Part shown: piece after piece, positions 17,225-26,003 of the stretch
How positions within the stretch are numbered: the first letter of the stretch is position 1
Layout: each line of letters opens with the position of its first letter
Assembly (NCBI GenBank): GCA_910588555.1
Contig: CAJUPC010000005.1
Location: forward strand, 1 to 64,000
Source: Candidatus Gastranaerophilales bacterium
GTDB taxonomy: Bacteria; Cyanobacteriota; Vampirovibrionia; Gastranaerophilales; Gastranaerophilaceae
Direction of reading: 5' to 3'
DNA: 64,000 bases
Program-made: the position numbers and the translations under genes
Notes under the pieces: model-generated
The model's input: only the letters and a program-made list of their open reading frames with translations
The model's database searches: none
What the model was told of the DNA's origin: nothing

Positions 17225-18715
17225 TTATTTTACCCACATTTCTTCAATAGCACGAACTTTTTCTTCATCTTTTTGGGAGAAATAGTATTCGTAAATACTT
17301 TTTCGTAAAATGTTTTTGAAAAGTTCTCTTTTGAATTCTTTATCATTGTACAAACAATAAAGGCTTTGTGCACATTTTTCATCACCCGCTAAATGTTTTA
17401 AAAGTGATACATTTAAAATTCTGTTTGACCAAACCTGATATTCATCAGGATAAAAAACCTTTTCAAGGTTTTCTTCTATAAGTTTTTCAAAGTCTTCCGG
17501 TTTATCCAGAAGTTTCAAAAATTCTTCAAATTCGTCACTGTATCTGCTGTTTAAAAACCAAAAATCAGTAAAATCACTTTGCAGAATGTTGTCAAATTCT
17601 TTATTTGTAAGTTTTTTTATTTCGTAATTAAGTTTTAGCGGCGCAATATCAATATCTGAAATAATGTTTTTCCAGCAAACATATTCATAAGGCATAGCAG
17701 AAAGCTTTTCGGCTTTTGTAAGAATTGCTTTTAATACAGACGGTTCTGCATCTATGGCACGCTGGCCTCTGTAAAACCTTTCAATAATAGCGTTACACTC
17801 AAATTTAGAAATTTCATTAAATCCAAAACAATCTCTAATGCCTTTGTAATCGTCTATTACAATTGCTACAAACTGAACTTTGCCCTGTTTGTTTATTCTG
17901 GAAATAATTACAGCTTGATTTCCATGTCCGTCAGGATATGTAATACAGAATTTATAAGGTTTAGAGTCTTTTAAAATGTTTTTGTAAAATTCTTTTGTAT
18001 TATCTTCTCTAATACCAGAGAGTTTTAATATTGAAATGTTCTTTTTAATTGCGGGTATAAGGCTTTCATCTGCTGTTTCCAGTGCTGAATTTAAGGCGTG
18101 ATAAGCCAGTTGTGATTTTGAGTTTCCAAGCAATTCTAAAGCTTTTTTACCGGCTTCTGTATCAGGCATTGATAAAAATACCGGTACAAGCATATTTGCA
18201 AGTTCGTCTTTGGAATAATCATCTCCGAGAGATTGCAAAAGCACGACTTTATCTGTATCAGGCAGAGAACTCAAAAAGTCGAGAAAATCAATTTGAACCT
18301 CAGGATTTGCGATTGCGCTGTCAAGAATTTTTCTTGTATCAGAGTCAACAAGTTCGTCAGGATTATCAAGATATTGTCCGCAATCATCGTAAGACCAATT
18401 CGCATCAATATCTCTCAGCAAATCAAGTGCAAAAATTTTTGCCTGATTTGAAGTTATATTATTTTTTATAATATTCCATAACTTGTCAATCAGTTCATCT
18501 TGAACGCAATATCTTATTAGAAGAAATTTTAAAAGATTTTGATTGCTTTGTGTATTAATCTCTTTTAATAAAAGTTTTGAAATAATAGTTTTATCGCTTT
18601 GCATATCAAGATTTCTGTAGTGAACTTCGTAGTTTTCAAAGTCTTTCACTCCCTCTAATTCTGTGAAAATTCTTGCGATTTCAGCTTTTATTTCAAACGG
18701 ATTAAGATCAAGCAT
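17225..18715 (-). CDS. Hypothetical HEAT-like helical protein
   Basis: 496 residues, soluble, not recognised. Between about 100 and 230 there are repeated helix pairs rich in Leu and Asp with an A-x-x-L-L-G/L-G-D-D-Y pattern that looks like HEAT repeats (for example SLGDDYSKDELANMLVPV and KKALELLGNSKSQLAYHAL). A beta-rich part with CITYPDGHGNQAVIISRI and a G-K-V-Q-F-V-A-I-V-I-D-D-Y segment follows at about 260-290, and then a helical C-terminus. It starts directly after the zinc-finger gene, so the two are probably co-translated. Function unknown. Confidence 0.7.
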   Translation of the reverse strand: MLDLNPFEIKAEIARIFTELEGVKDFENYEVHYRNLDMQSDKTIISKLLLKEINTQSNQNLLKFLLIRYCVQDELIDKLWNIIKNNITSNQAKIFALDLLRDIDANWSYDDCGQYLDNPDELVDSDTRKILDSAIANPEVQIDFLDFLSSLPDTDKVVLLQSLGDDYSKDELANMLVPVFLSMPDTEAGKKALELLGNSKSQLAYHALNSALETADESLIPAIKKNISILKLSGIREDNTKEFYKNILKDSKPYKFCITYPDGHGNQAVIISRINKQGKVQFVAIVIDDYKGIRDCFGFNEISKFECNAIIERFYRGQRAIDAEPSVLKAILTKAEKLSAMPYEYVCWKNIISDIDIAPLKLNYEIKKLTNKEFDNILQSDFTDFWFLNSRYSDEFEEFLKLLDKPEDFEKLIEENLEKVFYPDEYQVWSNRILNVSLLKHLAGDEKCAQSLYCLYNDKEFKRELFKNILRKSIYEYYFSQKDEEKVRAIEEMWVK

Positions 18716-18970
18716 TTATCTTGCTTTCCCCCAGAATGCGTCAAGAATTTGCTGAGCTTCTACTGACGGCATTCTATCGTTAAGAATTAAATACTGAACA
18801 GCAATCATAGCACATTCCGAACAAATATTTACGCCCGGCCCCTGTACCATTTTTAATACTTGAGTGTTTGGTCTTCCGCAGAAACTGCAGTATACAAGCT
18901 CATCATTTTGCTTGTTTTTTTCAACCTTTTCTCTTTTAGCTCCTAATTTAACAACTTTATCTTCTGACAT
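18716..18970 (-). CDS. Stand-alone ClpX-type zinc-binding domain protein
   Basis: 84 residues. The second half is a ClpX N-terminal zinc-binding domain: CSFCG at about 28-32 and CSEC at 53-56, spaced as in ClpX, with QGPGVNIC between. The AAA+ part of ClpX is absent and the protein ends about 30 residues after the zinc site. In ClpX this domain dimerises and binds substrates and adaptors. It is the first gene of the nine-gene operon that also encodes the Clp_N protein. A truncated ClpX relic is an alternative, but the gene is intact, with its own start and a clear promoter. Confidence 0.88.
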   Translation of the reverse strand: MSEDKVVKLGAKREKVEKNKQNDELVYCSFCGRPNTQVLKMVQGPGVNICSECAMIAVQYLILNDRMPSVEAQQILDAFWGKAR

Positions 18971-18981
18971 TTTAACCTCAT

Positions 18982-19032
18982 ATTGTAACTTTTCTTATAA
19001 AATTTGCCAAATTAAAATGATTATTTTATAAT
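18982..19032. promoter_or_regulatory. Divergent promoter pair sharing one -35 region
   Basis: Minus strand: TTGGCA (19005-19010) and TACAAT (18982-18987) with 17 bases between. Plus strand: TTGCCA (19004-19009) and TATAAT (19027-19032) with 17 bases between. The two -35 hexamers overlap by five bases, so polymerase can occupy only one at a time. The minus-strand start of transcription would lie about 5 bases before the ATG at 18970. Confidence 0.7.
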
Positions 19033-19068
19033 CAAAATTACGTTATTTTTTATGAGGATGATTATAGC

Positions 19069-19638
19069 ATGAAAAAAGCTTTTTTACTAGCAAGTATTTT
19101 ATTTATTTCTGTAATTTCTACGGCATGTATTAATAACTTTGCTGTTCAAGAACTTAATAACAAAGCAAAAGACTTTATGGAAAAGGGTGATTATATATCT
19201 GCAATTGAAAGATTAAAATCAAGTATTGATTTAGACGGAAGTGTTTTTGAAACTCAATATAATCTTGCTGTAGCTTATACTAAAGCAGAAGATTATGAAA
19301 ATGCAATAAAAACTTATAAAAATGCTATAAATTTGAACTCTGATTTTGCGGACGCTTATTATTCACTTGCCGTGTGCGAAGAAAATCTTGCTAAAGACAT
19401 TATTTCCGGGAATGTAATTGTTAATGATGATGACACATTAAGCAAAGCAAACGATATTGATGATGATAGCGATGAAGAAAAAAGAGAATTGACTGATAAT
19501 GCCGTTAAGATGATTGTTTCTCTTTTAAACAGTGCAATATCTGATTATGGGATTTATTCTGATAAAGCGACTGCAGGTGAAGATGTTTCAAATAAAGTTG
19601 AAGAACTTAAAAATCTTTTGGAAACTTATAATCAATAA
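19069..19638 (+). CDS. TPR-containing lipoprotein or secreted protein
   Basis: 189 residues. A signal peptide (Lys-Lys then a hydrophobic stretch) ends in VISTAC, a weak lipobox with cysteine 20 as the possible lipidation site. Two or three TPR units follow (about 30-110, for example SAIERLKSSIDLDGSVFETQ in outline), then an acidic linker and a helical C-terminus. It should sit on the outer face of a membrane as a scaffold. Its stop overlaps the lgt start as TAATG; Lgt is the enzyme that would lipidate it, which fits the context. AGGA lies about 10 bases before the ATG. Confidence 0.75.
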   Translation: MKKAFLLASILFISVISTACINNFAVQELNNKAKDFMEKGDYISAIERLKSSIDLDGSVFETQYNLAVAYTKAEDYENAIKTYKNAINLNSDFADAYYSLAVCEENLAKDIISGNVIVNDDDTLSKANDIDDDSDEEKRELTDNAVKMIVSLLNSAISDYGIYSDKATAGEDVSNKVEELKNLLETYNQ

Positions 19639-20423
19639 TGTTTCAATCACCGTCTGATATTGCGTTTAATATTTTCGGATTTCCTGTTTATTTTTACGGG
19701 ATAATTATGGCAATTTCTATTTTTATCGGAGTTTATACGTCATATTTTTTGTACAAAAAATTCTATGATAGTGTTGACGCCGAAAAAATTATTGATATGT
19801 CGCCTTTTCTTATTATAATTGGAGTTTTGGGAGCAAGGTTATATTACTGTCTTGTAAATTATTCTTATTATATTGCTCATCCGTTTGAAATTTTGAATAT
19901 AAGACAGGGCGGTTTGTCTGTACATGGAATGATAATTATAGGCATTGCCGCTCTTTACGTTTTTTCAAAAGTTTATAAGATGTCGTTTTTAAAACTTCTT
20001 GATGTGTTTTTGTGTGCTTCTGCGTTATGTCAAAGTATTGGCAGGTGGGGGAATTTCTTTAACTCGGAAGCTTTTGGAACGCCGACTAATCTCCCTTGGA
20101 AGTTGTTTATACCTGTATCGCAAAGACCTTTAGAATATATGAATTTTGAATACTTTCATCCGACATTTTTATACGAAAGTATTTTGGATTTATTAATATT
20201 TATAATACTGGTTTTTGTTTTAAGAAAATATTATAAATATTCAGGCATGACAGCCTGTATCTACTTAATTTTATATTCAATAGCAAGGATATTTGTTGAA
20301 TATTTCAGGACAGACAGTATTTTAAATATCGCTGGATTCCCTGTAGCACAAGTCATGTCTTTTGCTTTAATTCTGGCAGGAATTTTTGGATTATTGGCTA
20401 TATTAAGAAATAAAGGCAAATAA
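19638..20423 (+). CDS. lgt: Prolipoprotein diacylglyceryl transferase
   Basis: Transfers diacylglycerol from phosphatidylglycerol to the lipobox cysteine of prolipoproteins, in the cytoplasmic membrane. 261 residues with seven membrane segments. The family signature is present: GARLYYCLVNY, GGLSVHGMIIIG with the conserved histidine, and SIGRWGNFFNSEAFG near residue 135-150, then the FLYES segment. The start overlaps the lipoprotein stop (TAATG), so this is a two-gene operon. An AT-rich gap follows. Confidence 0.95.
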   Translation: MFQSPSDIAFNIFGFPVYFYGIIMAISIFIGVYTSYFLYKKFYDSVDAEKIIDMSPFLIIIGVLGARLYYCLVNYSYYIAHPFEILNIRQGGLSVHGMIIIGIAALYVFSKVYKMSFLKLLDVFLCASALCQSIGRWGNFFNSEAFGTPTNLPWKLFIPVSQRPLEYMNFEYFHPTFLYESILDLLIFIILVFVLRKYYKYSGMTACIYLILYSIARIFVEYFRTDSILNIAGFPVAQVMSFALILAGIFGLLAILRNKGK

Positions 20424-20515
20424 ATTTACAAAAATTTACAAAAAATTTTTACTGTTTTTTTTAGAGATTTAGCTAATTTTGTTTATTTCTGATATAATTT
20501 TTTAAGAAATTAATA

Positions 20516-20562
20516 AATTTTTGATTTAAATAATTGTATTTTTAAATAAAAAATCAAAAATT
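20516..20562. repeat. Inverted repeat in the AT-rich gap after lgt
   Basis: AATTTTTGATTT (20516-20527) and AAATCAAAAATT (20551-20562) are a perfect 12-bp inverted repeat with a 23-base, mostly A/T, loop. It may be a weak terminator for lgt or a chance structure in AT-rich DNA. The rest of the 249-base gap holds only a TATAAT box at 20643-20648 for the next gene. Confidence 0.45.
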
Positions 20563-20672
20563 CTTCTTAATATCTCCTTAACATTTATACCCCAAAAGGC
20601 AATTTTTTTTTCGCCCCGCTTTTAATATAAATATGTCATTGTTATAATGATGTGTGTAGAACCAGACTAATT

Positions 20673-22352
20673 ATGATTGATAAAGTAAGTAGTGTAAAAT
20701 ATAATACCCCGCATAAAGGGATTGCTGTGCACCAAAAACCGTCATTTACGGGTTTGGGCGATGTTGCAGTTCAATTAATCCAAAAATGTGAACAACAGCC
20801 GATGGTGAACGTGTCTGTTTTGGATTTGTCTACTGCTATTATTCCGCGTTCAATCATTGAAACTTATGCAGGCTCTAAAAAGAAAGACGCTGACGGAAAT
20901 GAAGTAAGAGAACCTAATGTATTTGCAGGTATGGAAGCTTTCAGACGCGAATCTTCAGGTTTGATTGTAAACTGCTTAATACCGAGTTTCATTGTTATGG
21001 GTGCAGCTTCTTTATTGCAAAAACCAATAATGGGTAATTTCGGTAAAGCTAATCTTGCTAATGTTTGGGCAAACGATGAGTCTTTAAAAGTTGTTTCTAA
21101 ATACTTGGTTGAAGCTAAAGGCAAAGGTTCTGCAAGGCTTGAAAATGCCTTGAATGCATTTATGCAGGATTTGTCAGGTGTCGATGGTGAAATTAACAAA
21201 CCATTTATCAGACAGGGCAGTGAAAATAATTCTGTTAGAACAGGCGTTAAACAGATTGCAAAATCAATAATTTTAAAGAAACCTGATAAATTATTTGACA
21301 AAGGTTACACTTCAATTGTAAAAGCTACTCATATGACAGAACATCTTCAATTGAACGGCAGAGAAGGCTATTTGTCAAAAGATTTAAAAGCTTATTTGCA
21401 GGATTTTGTCAAACTGCATAATGTATTTGAAAAAGAAAGTATTACAACAGCAGAACAGGCATCTAAATTTGTATCTAAAGCCGCAAAACTTGTTAATGCG
21501 AAAAGTCTTGCAGGTTTAGGCATAATTATCCCGCTTGCAATTTCAATGCAGCCTATCAACCGCTGGATTACACGTAAAACATCCGGTAGAAAAGGTGCGC
21601 CTATATATAATGATTTTAAAGACAGAAAAGAAGATAATGAATTAACTCCAAAACAAAAACGTGAACTTCTTGCTCAAAAATTTATATCTATAGGCTCTAT
21701 GGTAGGTGTTGCAGGACTTTCAATGTTTATGGACAGACCTGTCTGGAAAAATATTTTGCAGTTTAAAGGTTTGTTCCCGACAATGGATCAAGCAAGAATA
21801 ATTTCAACAGCGACTTTTGCAAGCCGTATGGCTGCCGCAGAAGATAAAAATGAGCTTAGAGAAGCAACTGTCCGAGACATTGCTACATTCTCAAGTTTCT
21901 ATTTCTTAGGTGATTATGTGGCAAAAGGTATTGCAACATTACTTGAAAAGAAATATAAAGATGTAAAACTTATAAATGTCTTACAACAGCCAAAAGAAGG
22001 TGCTAATGTTTTACAAAAATTCTGGCACTGGGCAAAACATACAACTATAAAATCGTCGGATGAATTAATCTCGGTAAAAGCAAAAAATTTGAGAACACTT
22101 TGTCAGGTCGGCAATATTGCATTCTCATTGTTGTCACTGGGTGTATTCATTCCGCTTTACACAAGGTCGAAAACGAATAAAAAACATGCAGAAGAACTTG
22201 CGAAATTAAATGCTGAAAAAACGCAGACGACTTCCTCAAAAGACGCAGCCGCCTCCCAAATTTCAACAGGCACCGCCTCTGCGTCAGCGGACGATTTTTC
22301 TAAATCACTGCTAAAGGATAATACAGCGTTTAAGTCATTTTTTAATTCGTAA
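20673..22352 (+). CDS. Lineage-type protein with F-T-G leader, paralog A
   Basis: 559 residues, not recognised. The leader is polar and ends in KPSFTG at about residue 27. Shared blocks with the next gene are the I-I-P-R-S/T region, RRES, FAND/WANDES-type, LAGLGI-x(6)-S-M/T-Q-P-I-N, and RMAAAEDKNELREA near 390, so the two are tandem paralogs. Several hydrophobic stretches (about 95-115, 280-300, 345-362, 490-510) suggest membrane association. The ATG at 20673 is preferred to a GTG at 20652; neither has a ribosome site, and TATAAT lies 24 bases upstream. The C-terminal tail is Thr/Ser/Ala rich. Function unknown. Confidence 0.75.
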   Translation: MIDKVSSVKYNTPHKGIAVHQKPSFTGLGDVAVQLIQKCEQQPMVNVSVLDLSTAIIPRSIIETYAGSKKKDADGNEVREPNVFAGMEAFRRESSGLIVNCLIPSFIVMGAASLLQKPIMGNFGKANLANVWANDESLKVVSKYLVEAKGKGSARLENALNAFMQDLSGVDGEINKPFIRQGSENNSVRTGVKQIAKSIILKKPDKLFDKGYTSIVKATHMTEHLQLNGREGYLSKDLKAYLQDFVKLHNVFEKESITTAEQASKFVSKAAKLVNAKSLAGLGIIIPLAISMQPINRWITRKTSGRKGAPIYNDFKDRKEDNELTPKQKRELLAQKFISIGSMVGVAGLSMFMDRPVWKNILQFKGLFPTMDQARIISTATFASRMAAAEDKNELREATVRDIATFSSFYFLGDYVAKGIATLLEKKYKDVKLINVLQQPKEGANVLQKFWHWAKHTTIKSSDELISVKAKNLRTLCQVGNIAFSLLSLGVFIPLYTRSKTNKKHAEELAKLNAEKTQTTSSKDAAASQISTGTASASADDFSKSLLKDNTAFKSFFNS

Positions 22353-22367
22353 GGAGATAATAAAACT

Positions 22368-24008
22368 ATGAAAATACAGCCGATAATACCCCAAAATCAA
22401 CAACAAAACAAACAAAAAGACAATACAAAATTTACAGGTGCATACGAAGTTGCAACGACAGCTTTGAGATGGCTTGATACAAATCAGGCGTGGGGTGCAA
22501 ATACTGTAGATTTATGTTCAATGGTAATCCCAAGAACTACCGTTGACTTTGTAAACAGAGGACCCGAAGCAGGTACAGAAACTGCACGCCGCGAATCTAT
22601 GGGAACTGTTAACCACGCTTCTATAGGTTTGTATGGTACTGCAGCAGGTATGGGGCTTGCTTCTATGCTGAATAGTAAGTATGGCGTAAAAGCTCATAAG
22701 ATTTTTGCAAACGACGGTACTATTGATATTCTGTCAAAATATTGGAGTGAAGCAAGAAAAACTTCAGACGATCCTCAAAAATATGTTAAAGCATTTACTG
22801 ATAAAGTTGTTGACAATATTAAATTATTCAATACAGATACTGATGTTGAAACCGGCATGATTAAGCTTTCAAAAGAGGCTCAGAATGATGTTTCAAAAGT
22901 TCTTGCTGATAAACTTATCAACAGCTCTGAGCAGACTATTGACAAAGAAACTTTAAAATATCTCCAATCTGTTATCGTTTCAGATACAGGTGCAGAATCT
23001 AAAGTTGTTCTTGAAGGCTTTTCCAAACAGGCTGACAACTCTTTAAAAACTTTGCTGGGCAACTTGTACAATGTTTCTAAAACATTTATGAACGAAAAAG
23101 TTGACAGCGTGTTCAAATCTTCTGATGTTGTTGCCGAAAATCCGTTTATCAAAGGTTTGAAATCACTTAACCTTAAGCGTTCTATCGCAGGTCTTGGAAT
23201 TGCTGCGGCAATCGGTATGTCTACCCAGCCTATCAATATGTATTTGACCAAAAAGAAAACAGGCAGTGATGGCTTTGTCGGTGTTCCGGGTCGTGAAAAA
23301 GATAATACAAGCGGCTTTAAAATGATGAAACTTGCAGCAGCTTCCGCATTTACTGCAGCTGCATTATCTACTATTACAACTAAACCGTCTAAACTGTTAA
23401 GTAAGTTGCAGTTCCAAGGTGTAATACCCACAGTATCTCAACTAAAACTTGTATACGGTTTGACAATTGCTTCACGTTTGCTTGCTTCTCGTGATAAAGA
23501 TGAATTGAGAGAGTCTGCCGTAAAAGATTCTTTAGGGTTTATGAACCTGCTTGTACTTGGTGCATTAGTTACAAAAGGTATTGCAAATGCTTGTGACAAA
23601 TCATTGATTAATGTTACTAAAGATGGTTCTAAAAACTTCTTTAAATGGCTCACAAATTCGTCTCTAAAAACTCGCGATGAAGTATTATTGTCAGCATTAA
23701 AAAAACAGGGTATAGAAACTGTTAAAGACGGAAAAGCAATTCCGTTTAAAGAACTTGTTAAATATGCGGATAAAGCAACTAAAGGTAAATTAAGAGTTTT
23801 AAGCATAGCACAGCTTGCCGGTTATATTTATTCGGGTGTTGTTCTCGGTATAGGTGTTCCCAAATTGAACATATATATGACAAACAAATCGGAAGCTAAG
23901 CGTAAAGCCAGATTGGCACAAGCAGAAAATAACAATTCTGTCCAAAACGGTGCACAAAATTTAATGTTTAAACCTCAAAACCTCGAGTTTTTAAGCAAGA
24001 ATATGTAA
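22368..24008 (+). CDS. Lineage-type protein with F-T-G leader, paralog B
   Basis: 546 residues, the tandem paralog of the preceding gene and 15 bases downstream of it, behind an AAGGAGAT ribosome site. The leader is Gln/Lys/Asn rich and ends in TKFTG. It shares VIPRTTVDFVN, ARRESMG, FANDGTIDILSKYW, SIAGLGIAAAIGMSTQPIN and ASRLLASRDKDELRES with paralog A. Hydrophobic stretches near 85-105, 275-290, 320-340 and 475-495 suggest membrane association, and the N-terminus is not a signal peptide. No enzyme motif is seen. Confidence 0.75.
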   Translation: MKIQPIIPQNQQQNKQKDNTKFTGAYEVATTALRWLDTNQAWGANTVDLCSMVIPRTTVDFVNRGPEAGTETARRESMGTVNHASIGLYGTAAGMGLASMLNSKYGVKAHKIFANDGTIDILSKYWSEARKTSDDPQKYVKAFTDKVVDNIKLFNTDTDVETGMIKLSKEAQNDVSKVLADKLINSSEQTIDKETLKYLQSVIVSDTGAESKVVLEGFSKQADNSLKTLLGNLYNVSKTFMNEKVDSVFKSSDVVAENPFIKGLKSLNLKRSIAGLGIAAAIGMSTQPINMYLTKKKTGSDGFVGVPGREKDNTSGFKMMKLAAASAFTAAALSTITTKPSKLLSKLQFQGVIPTVSQLKLVYGLTIASRLLASRDKDELRESAVKDSLGFMNLLVLGALVTKGIANACDKSLINVTKDGSKNFFKWLTNSSLKTRDEVLLSALKKQGIETVKDGKAIPFKELVKYADKATKGKLRVLSIAQLAGYIYSGVVLGIGVPKLNIYMTNKSEAKRKARLAQAENNNSVQNGAQNLMFKPQNLEFLSKNM

Positions 24009-24084
24009 TTTTCAACATGTTGTCATAATTAACCATGCAGTTATGATATTTAGGTGCTGAGTAAAATGCAAAAAAAGACTTTTG

Positions 24085-24093
24085 TGCTATAAT
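24085..24093 (+). promoter_or_regulatory. dnaX promoter, extended -10 and leaderless arrangement
   Basis: TGcTATAAT is an extended -10, followed by six bases (TTTTGT) and the ATG at 24100. No ribosome site is present, so the mRNA should start at the ATG. Confidence 0.65.
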
Positions 24094-24099
24094 TTTTGT

Positions 24100-25929
24100 A
24101 TGAATTATATACCTTTGTACAGAAAATATCGTCCGCAGAAACTTGAAGAGGTTGTCGGACAGGAACATATTAAAAAGTCTTTAGCTAATGCGATTGAGCT
24201 TAATAAAATTTCTCACGCGTACTTGTTCACAGGTCCTCGCGGAACTGGTAAAACATCTACTGCAAGAATTTTTGCAAAATCATTGAACTGCAAAGAAGGA
24301 CCCACTATTACACCCTGCGGTGTCTGCGAAAACTGTGTTGATATTACAAATTCAACTCCTATGGATGTAATTGAAATAGATGCCGCAAGTAACAGAAAAG
24401 TTGAAGACGCTCAAAATATTTTGGAAAGAGTAATGTATGCTCCTGTTAATAGCAGATATAAAATTTATATTGTTGACGAAGTTCACATGCTCAGTACTCA
24501 TGCGTTTAATGCGTTATTGAAAACCCTTGAAGAACCGCCAAAAAATGTAATTTTTATATTTGCAACTACTGATGTTCAAAAAGTTCCCGACACTATCAAA
24601 AGCCGCTGTCAAAGGTTTGATTTTAAACGAATTACAACTGATGATATAGTTAAACATTTACGGTTTATTGCCGATAGTGAAAATATAAGCATAACTGATG
24701 ATGCATTATTTACTGTTGCTAAAAATTCGGCAGGCGGTATGCGTGACAGTATCGCACTTCTTGACCAATTGAGTGTTTTGGGTACTAACGAAGCTATTTC
24801 AACTGATGATATAAACAATCTTCTCGGAAGACTTTCTTTTGATACATTAAACGCACTTGCCGATAAAATTATTAATTCTAATCCGCAAGGTGCTGTTGAA
24901 GATTTGGAAAAAGTTTATAACTCGGGAAATGAACCGGTTCAAATACTTATTAACTTAATGGATTATTTAAAAAATCTTTTGATTGCAAAAACTTGCAGAA
25001 AAGAAATTATTCTTGAACTTACACAGGTAAATGACGAACAGTTAAAGGCTTTGCAATCACAGGTAGAAAATATTGAAACTCATCAGATTGTGGCACTCAT
25101 TGACAAATGTTCTCAGTATATTAAAGAAATTAAAGACTCAAACAATCCGCGTTTGTGGCTTGAAGTCGGGATAATTGATTTAGCAAATCTGGCAGAAAAC
25201 ACTACACTTGCTGAACTTCAAAATCGTTTAGCAAGGCTTGAAACGGGAAATCCTGCACCTGTAAGTGTTAAACCTGTTTATAAAACAGCTCCCGCACCAG
25301 TTACTAAACCTGAGATTATGAAAGTTGAACCGCCTAAGGAAATTCATAGAGCGGAAGAGCCTAAAAAACAAACTTCATTACCTGAAAAATCAGTACAGCC
25401 TGCTGTTGAGCCAAGTCAAGAAGATTTTTCACCAATGCCAAAGCCTAAGCACAATGACGGCGCAGATATTTCAGCTTTGTGGAGTAATTTGCTTGAAAAT
25501 GTTCAAAGTGCTCCAACACGCGCACTTTTGAAACAGTGGGCAAATCCTGTTAAAATAGCACCTGATGAAACAATTTTGACTATGAAAAATGAAATCTTCT
25601 TAAATCAGGTTCAAAACGGAAGTAAAAAACAGGCGGTTATTGACGCTGTTAATAATCTTTTCGGACAGTCGAATTCAAATGTTGTAATAAGGCTTCCGCA
25701 AGCTTCTGATGTACAAATTAAACAGTCAGCTCCTGTGGTAGCTCCAAAACCTGCACCTATAGTAAAACCGGCAGAACCTGTTATTAAACAGGAAGAGGTT
25801 GAAGAAGCGCAAGAAATAAAACAAGAAGAAACACAAAAAACAGAAACTGTAAGAAAGATTGAAGCATCAATGCATTCAGATAATGTGAATATGGTAATGG
25901 ATCTTTTTGACGGAAAAGTTATTGAATAA
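24100..25929 (+). CDS. dnaX: DNA polymerase III subunit gamma/tau
   Basis: Clamp-loader ATPase that opens the beta sliding clamp and links the replisome. Walker A GPRGTGKT at residues 45-52, the zinc module C64, C73, C76, C79, the Walker B region IYIVDEVHMLS, then the arginine-finger SRCQRF. The conserved AAA+ part ends near 360; the rest is a Pro/Lys/Glu-rich linker and a C-terminal tau-type domain, so at 609 residues it is of normal tau length. The open frame extends to 24082, but the family starts at MNYIPLYRKYRP, and 24100 has the -10 box exactly 6 nt before it. Whether a shorter gamma form is made by frameshifting cannot be seen. Confidence 0.95.
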   Translation: MNYIPLYRKYRPQKLEEVVGQEHIKKSLANAIELNKISHAYLFTGPRGTGKTSTARIFAKSLNCKEGPTITPCGVCENCVDITNSTPMDVIEIDAASNRKVEDAQNILERVMYAPVNSRYKIYIVDEVHMLSTHAFNALLKTLEEPPKNVIFIFATTDVQKVPDTIKSRCQRFDFKRITTDDIVKHLRFIADSENISITDDALFTVAKNSAGGMRDSIALLDQLSVLGTNEAISTDDINNLLGRLSFDTLNALADKIINSNPQGAVEDLEKVYNSGNEPVQILINLMDYLKNLLIAKTCRKEIILELTQVNDEQLKALQSQVENIETHQIVALIDKCSQYIKEIKDSNNPRLWLEVGIIDLANLAENTTLAELQNRLARLETGNPAPVSVKPVYKTAPAPVTKPEIMKVEPPKEIHRAEEPKKQTSLPEKSVQPAVEPSQEDFSPMPKPKHNDGADISALWSNLLENVQSAPTRALLKQWANPVKIAPDETILTMKNEIFLNQVQNGSKKQAVIDAVNNLFGQSNSNVVIRLPQASDVQIKQSAPVVAPKPAPIVKPAEPVIKQEEVEEAQEIKQEETQKTETVRKIEASMHSDNVNMVMDLFDGKVIE

Positions 25930-26003
25930 CAGATGTTTTTTTGTAATTGAAATTGCAAACTCCTTTTGTTTATGCGAAAATGTTAATAAAGGGGAGGTAT
26001 GTA

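Noticed and set aside
20424..20672. A possible riboswitch in the AT-rich gap after lgt
   Set aside because: The only structure is an A/T-rich inverted repeat; no conserved riboswitch core is visible.
24082..24099. Six extra codons upstream of dnaX
   Set aside because: They overlap the TATAAT box, and the family begins at MNYIPLYRKYRP.
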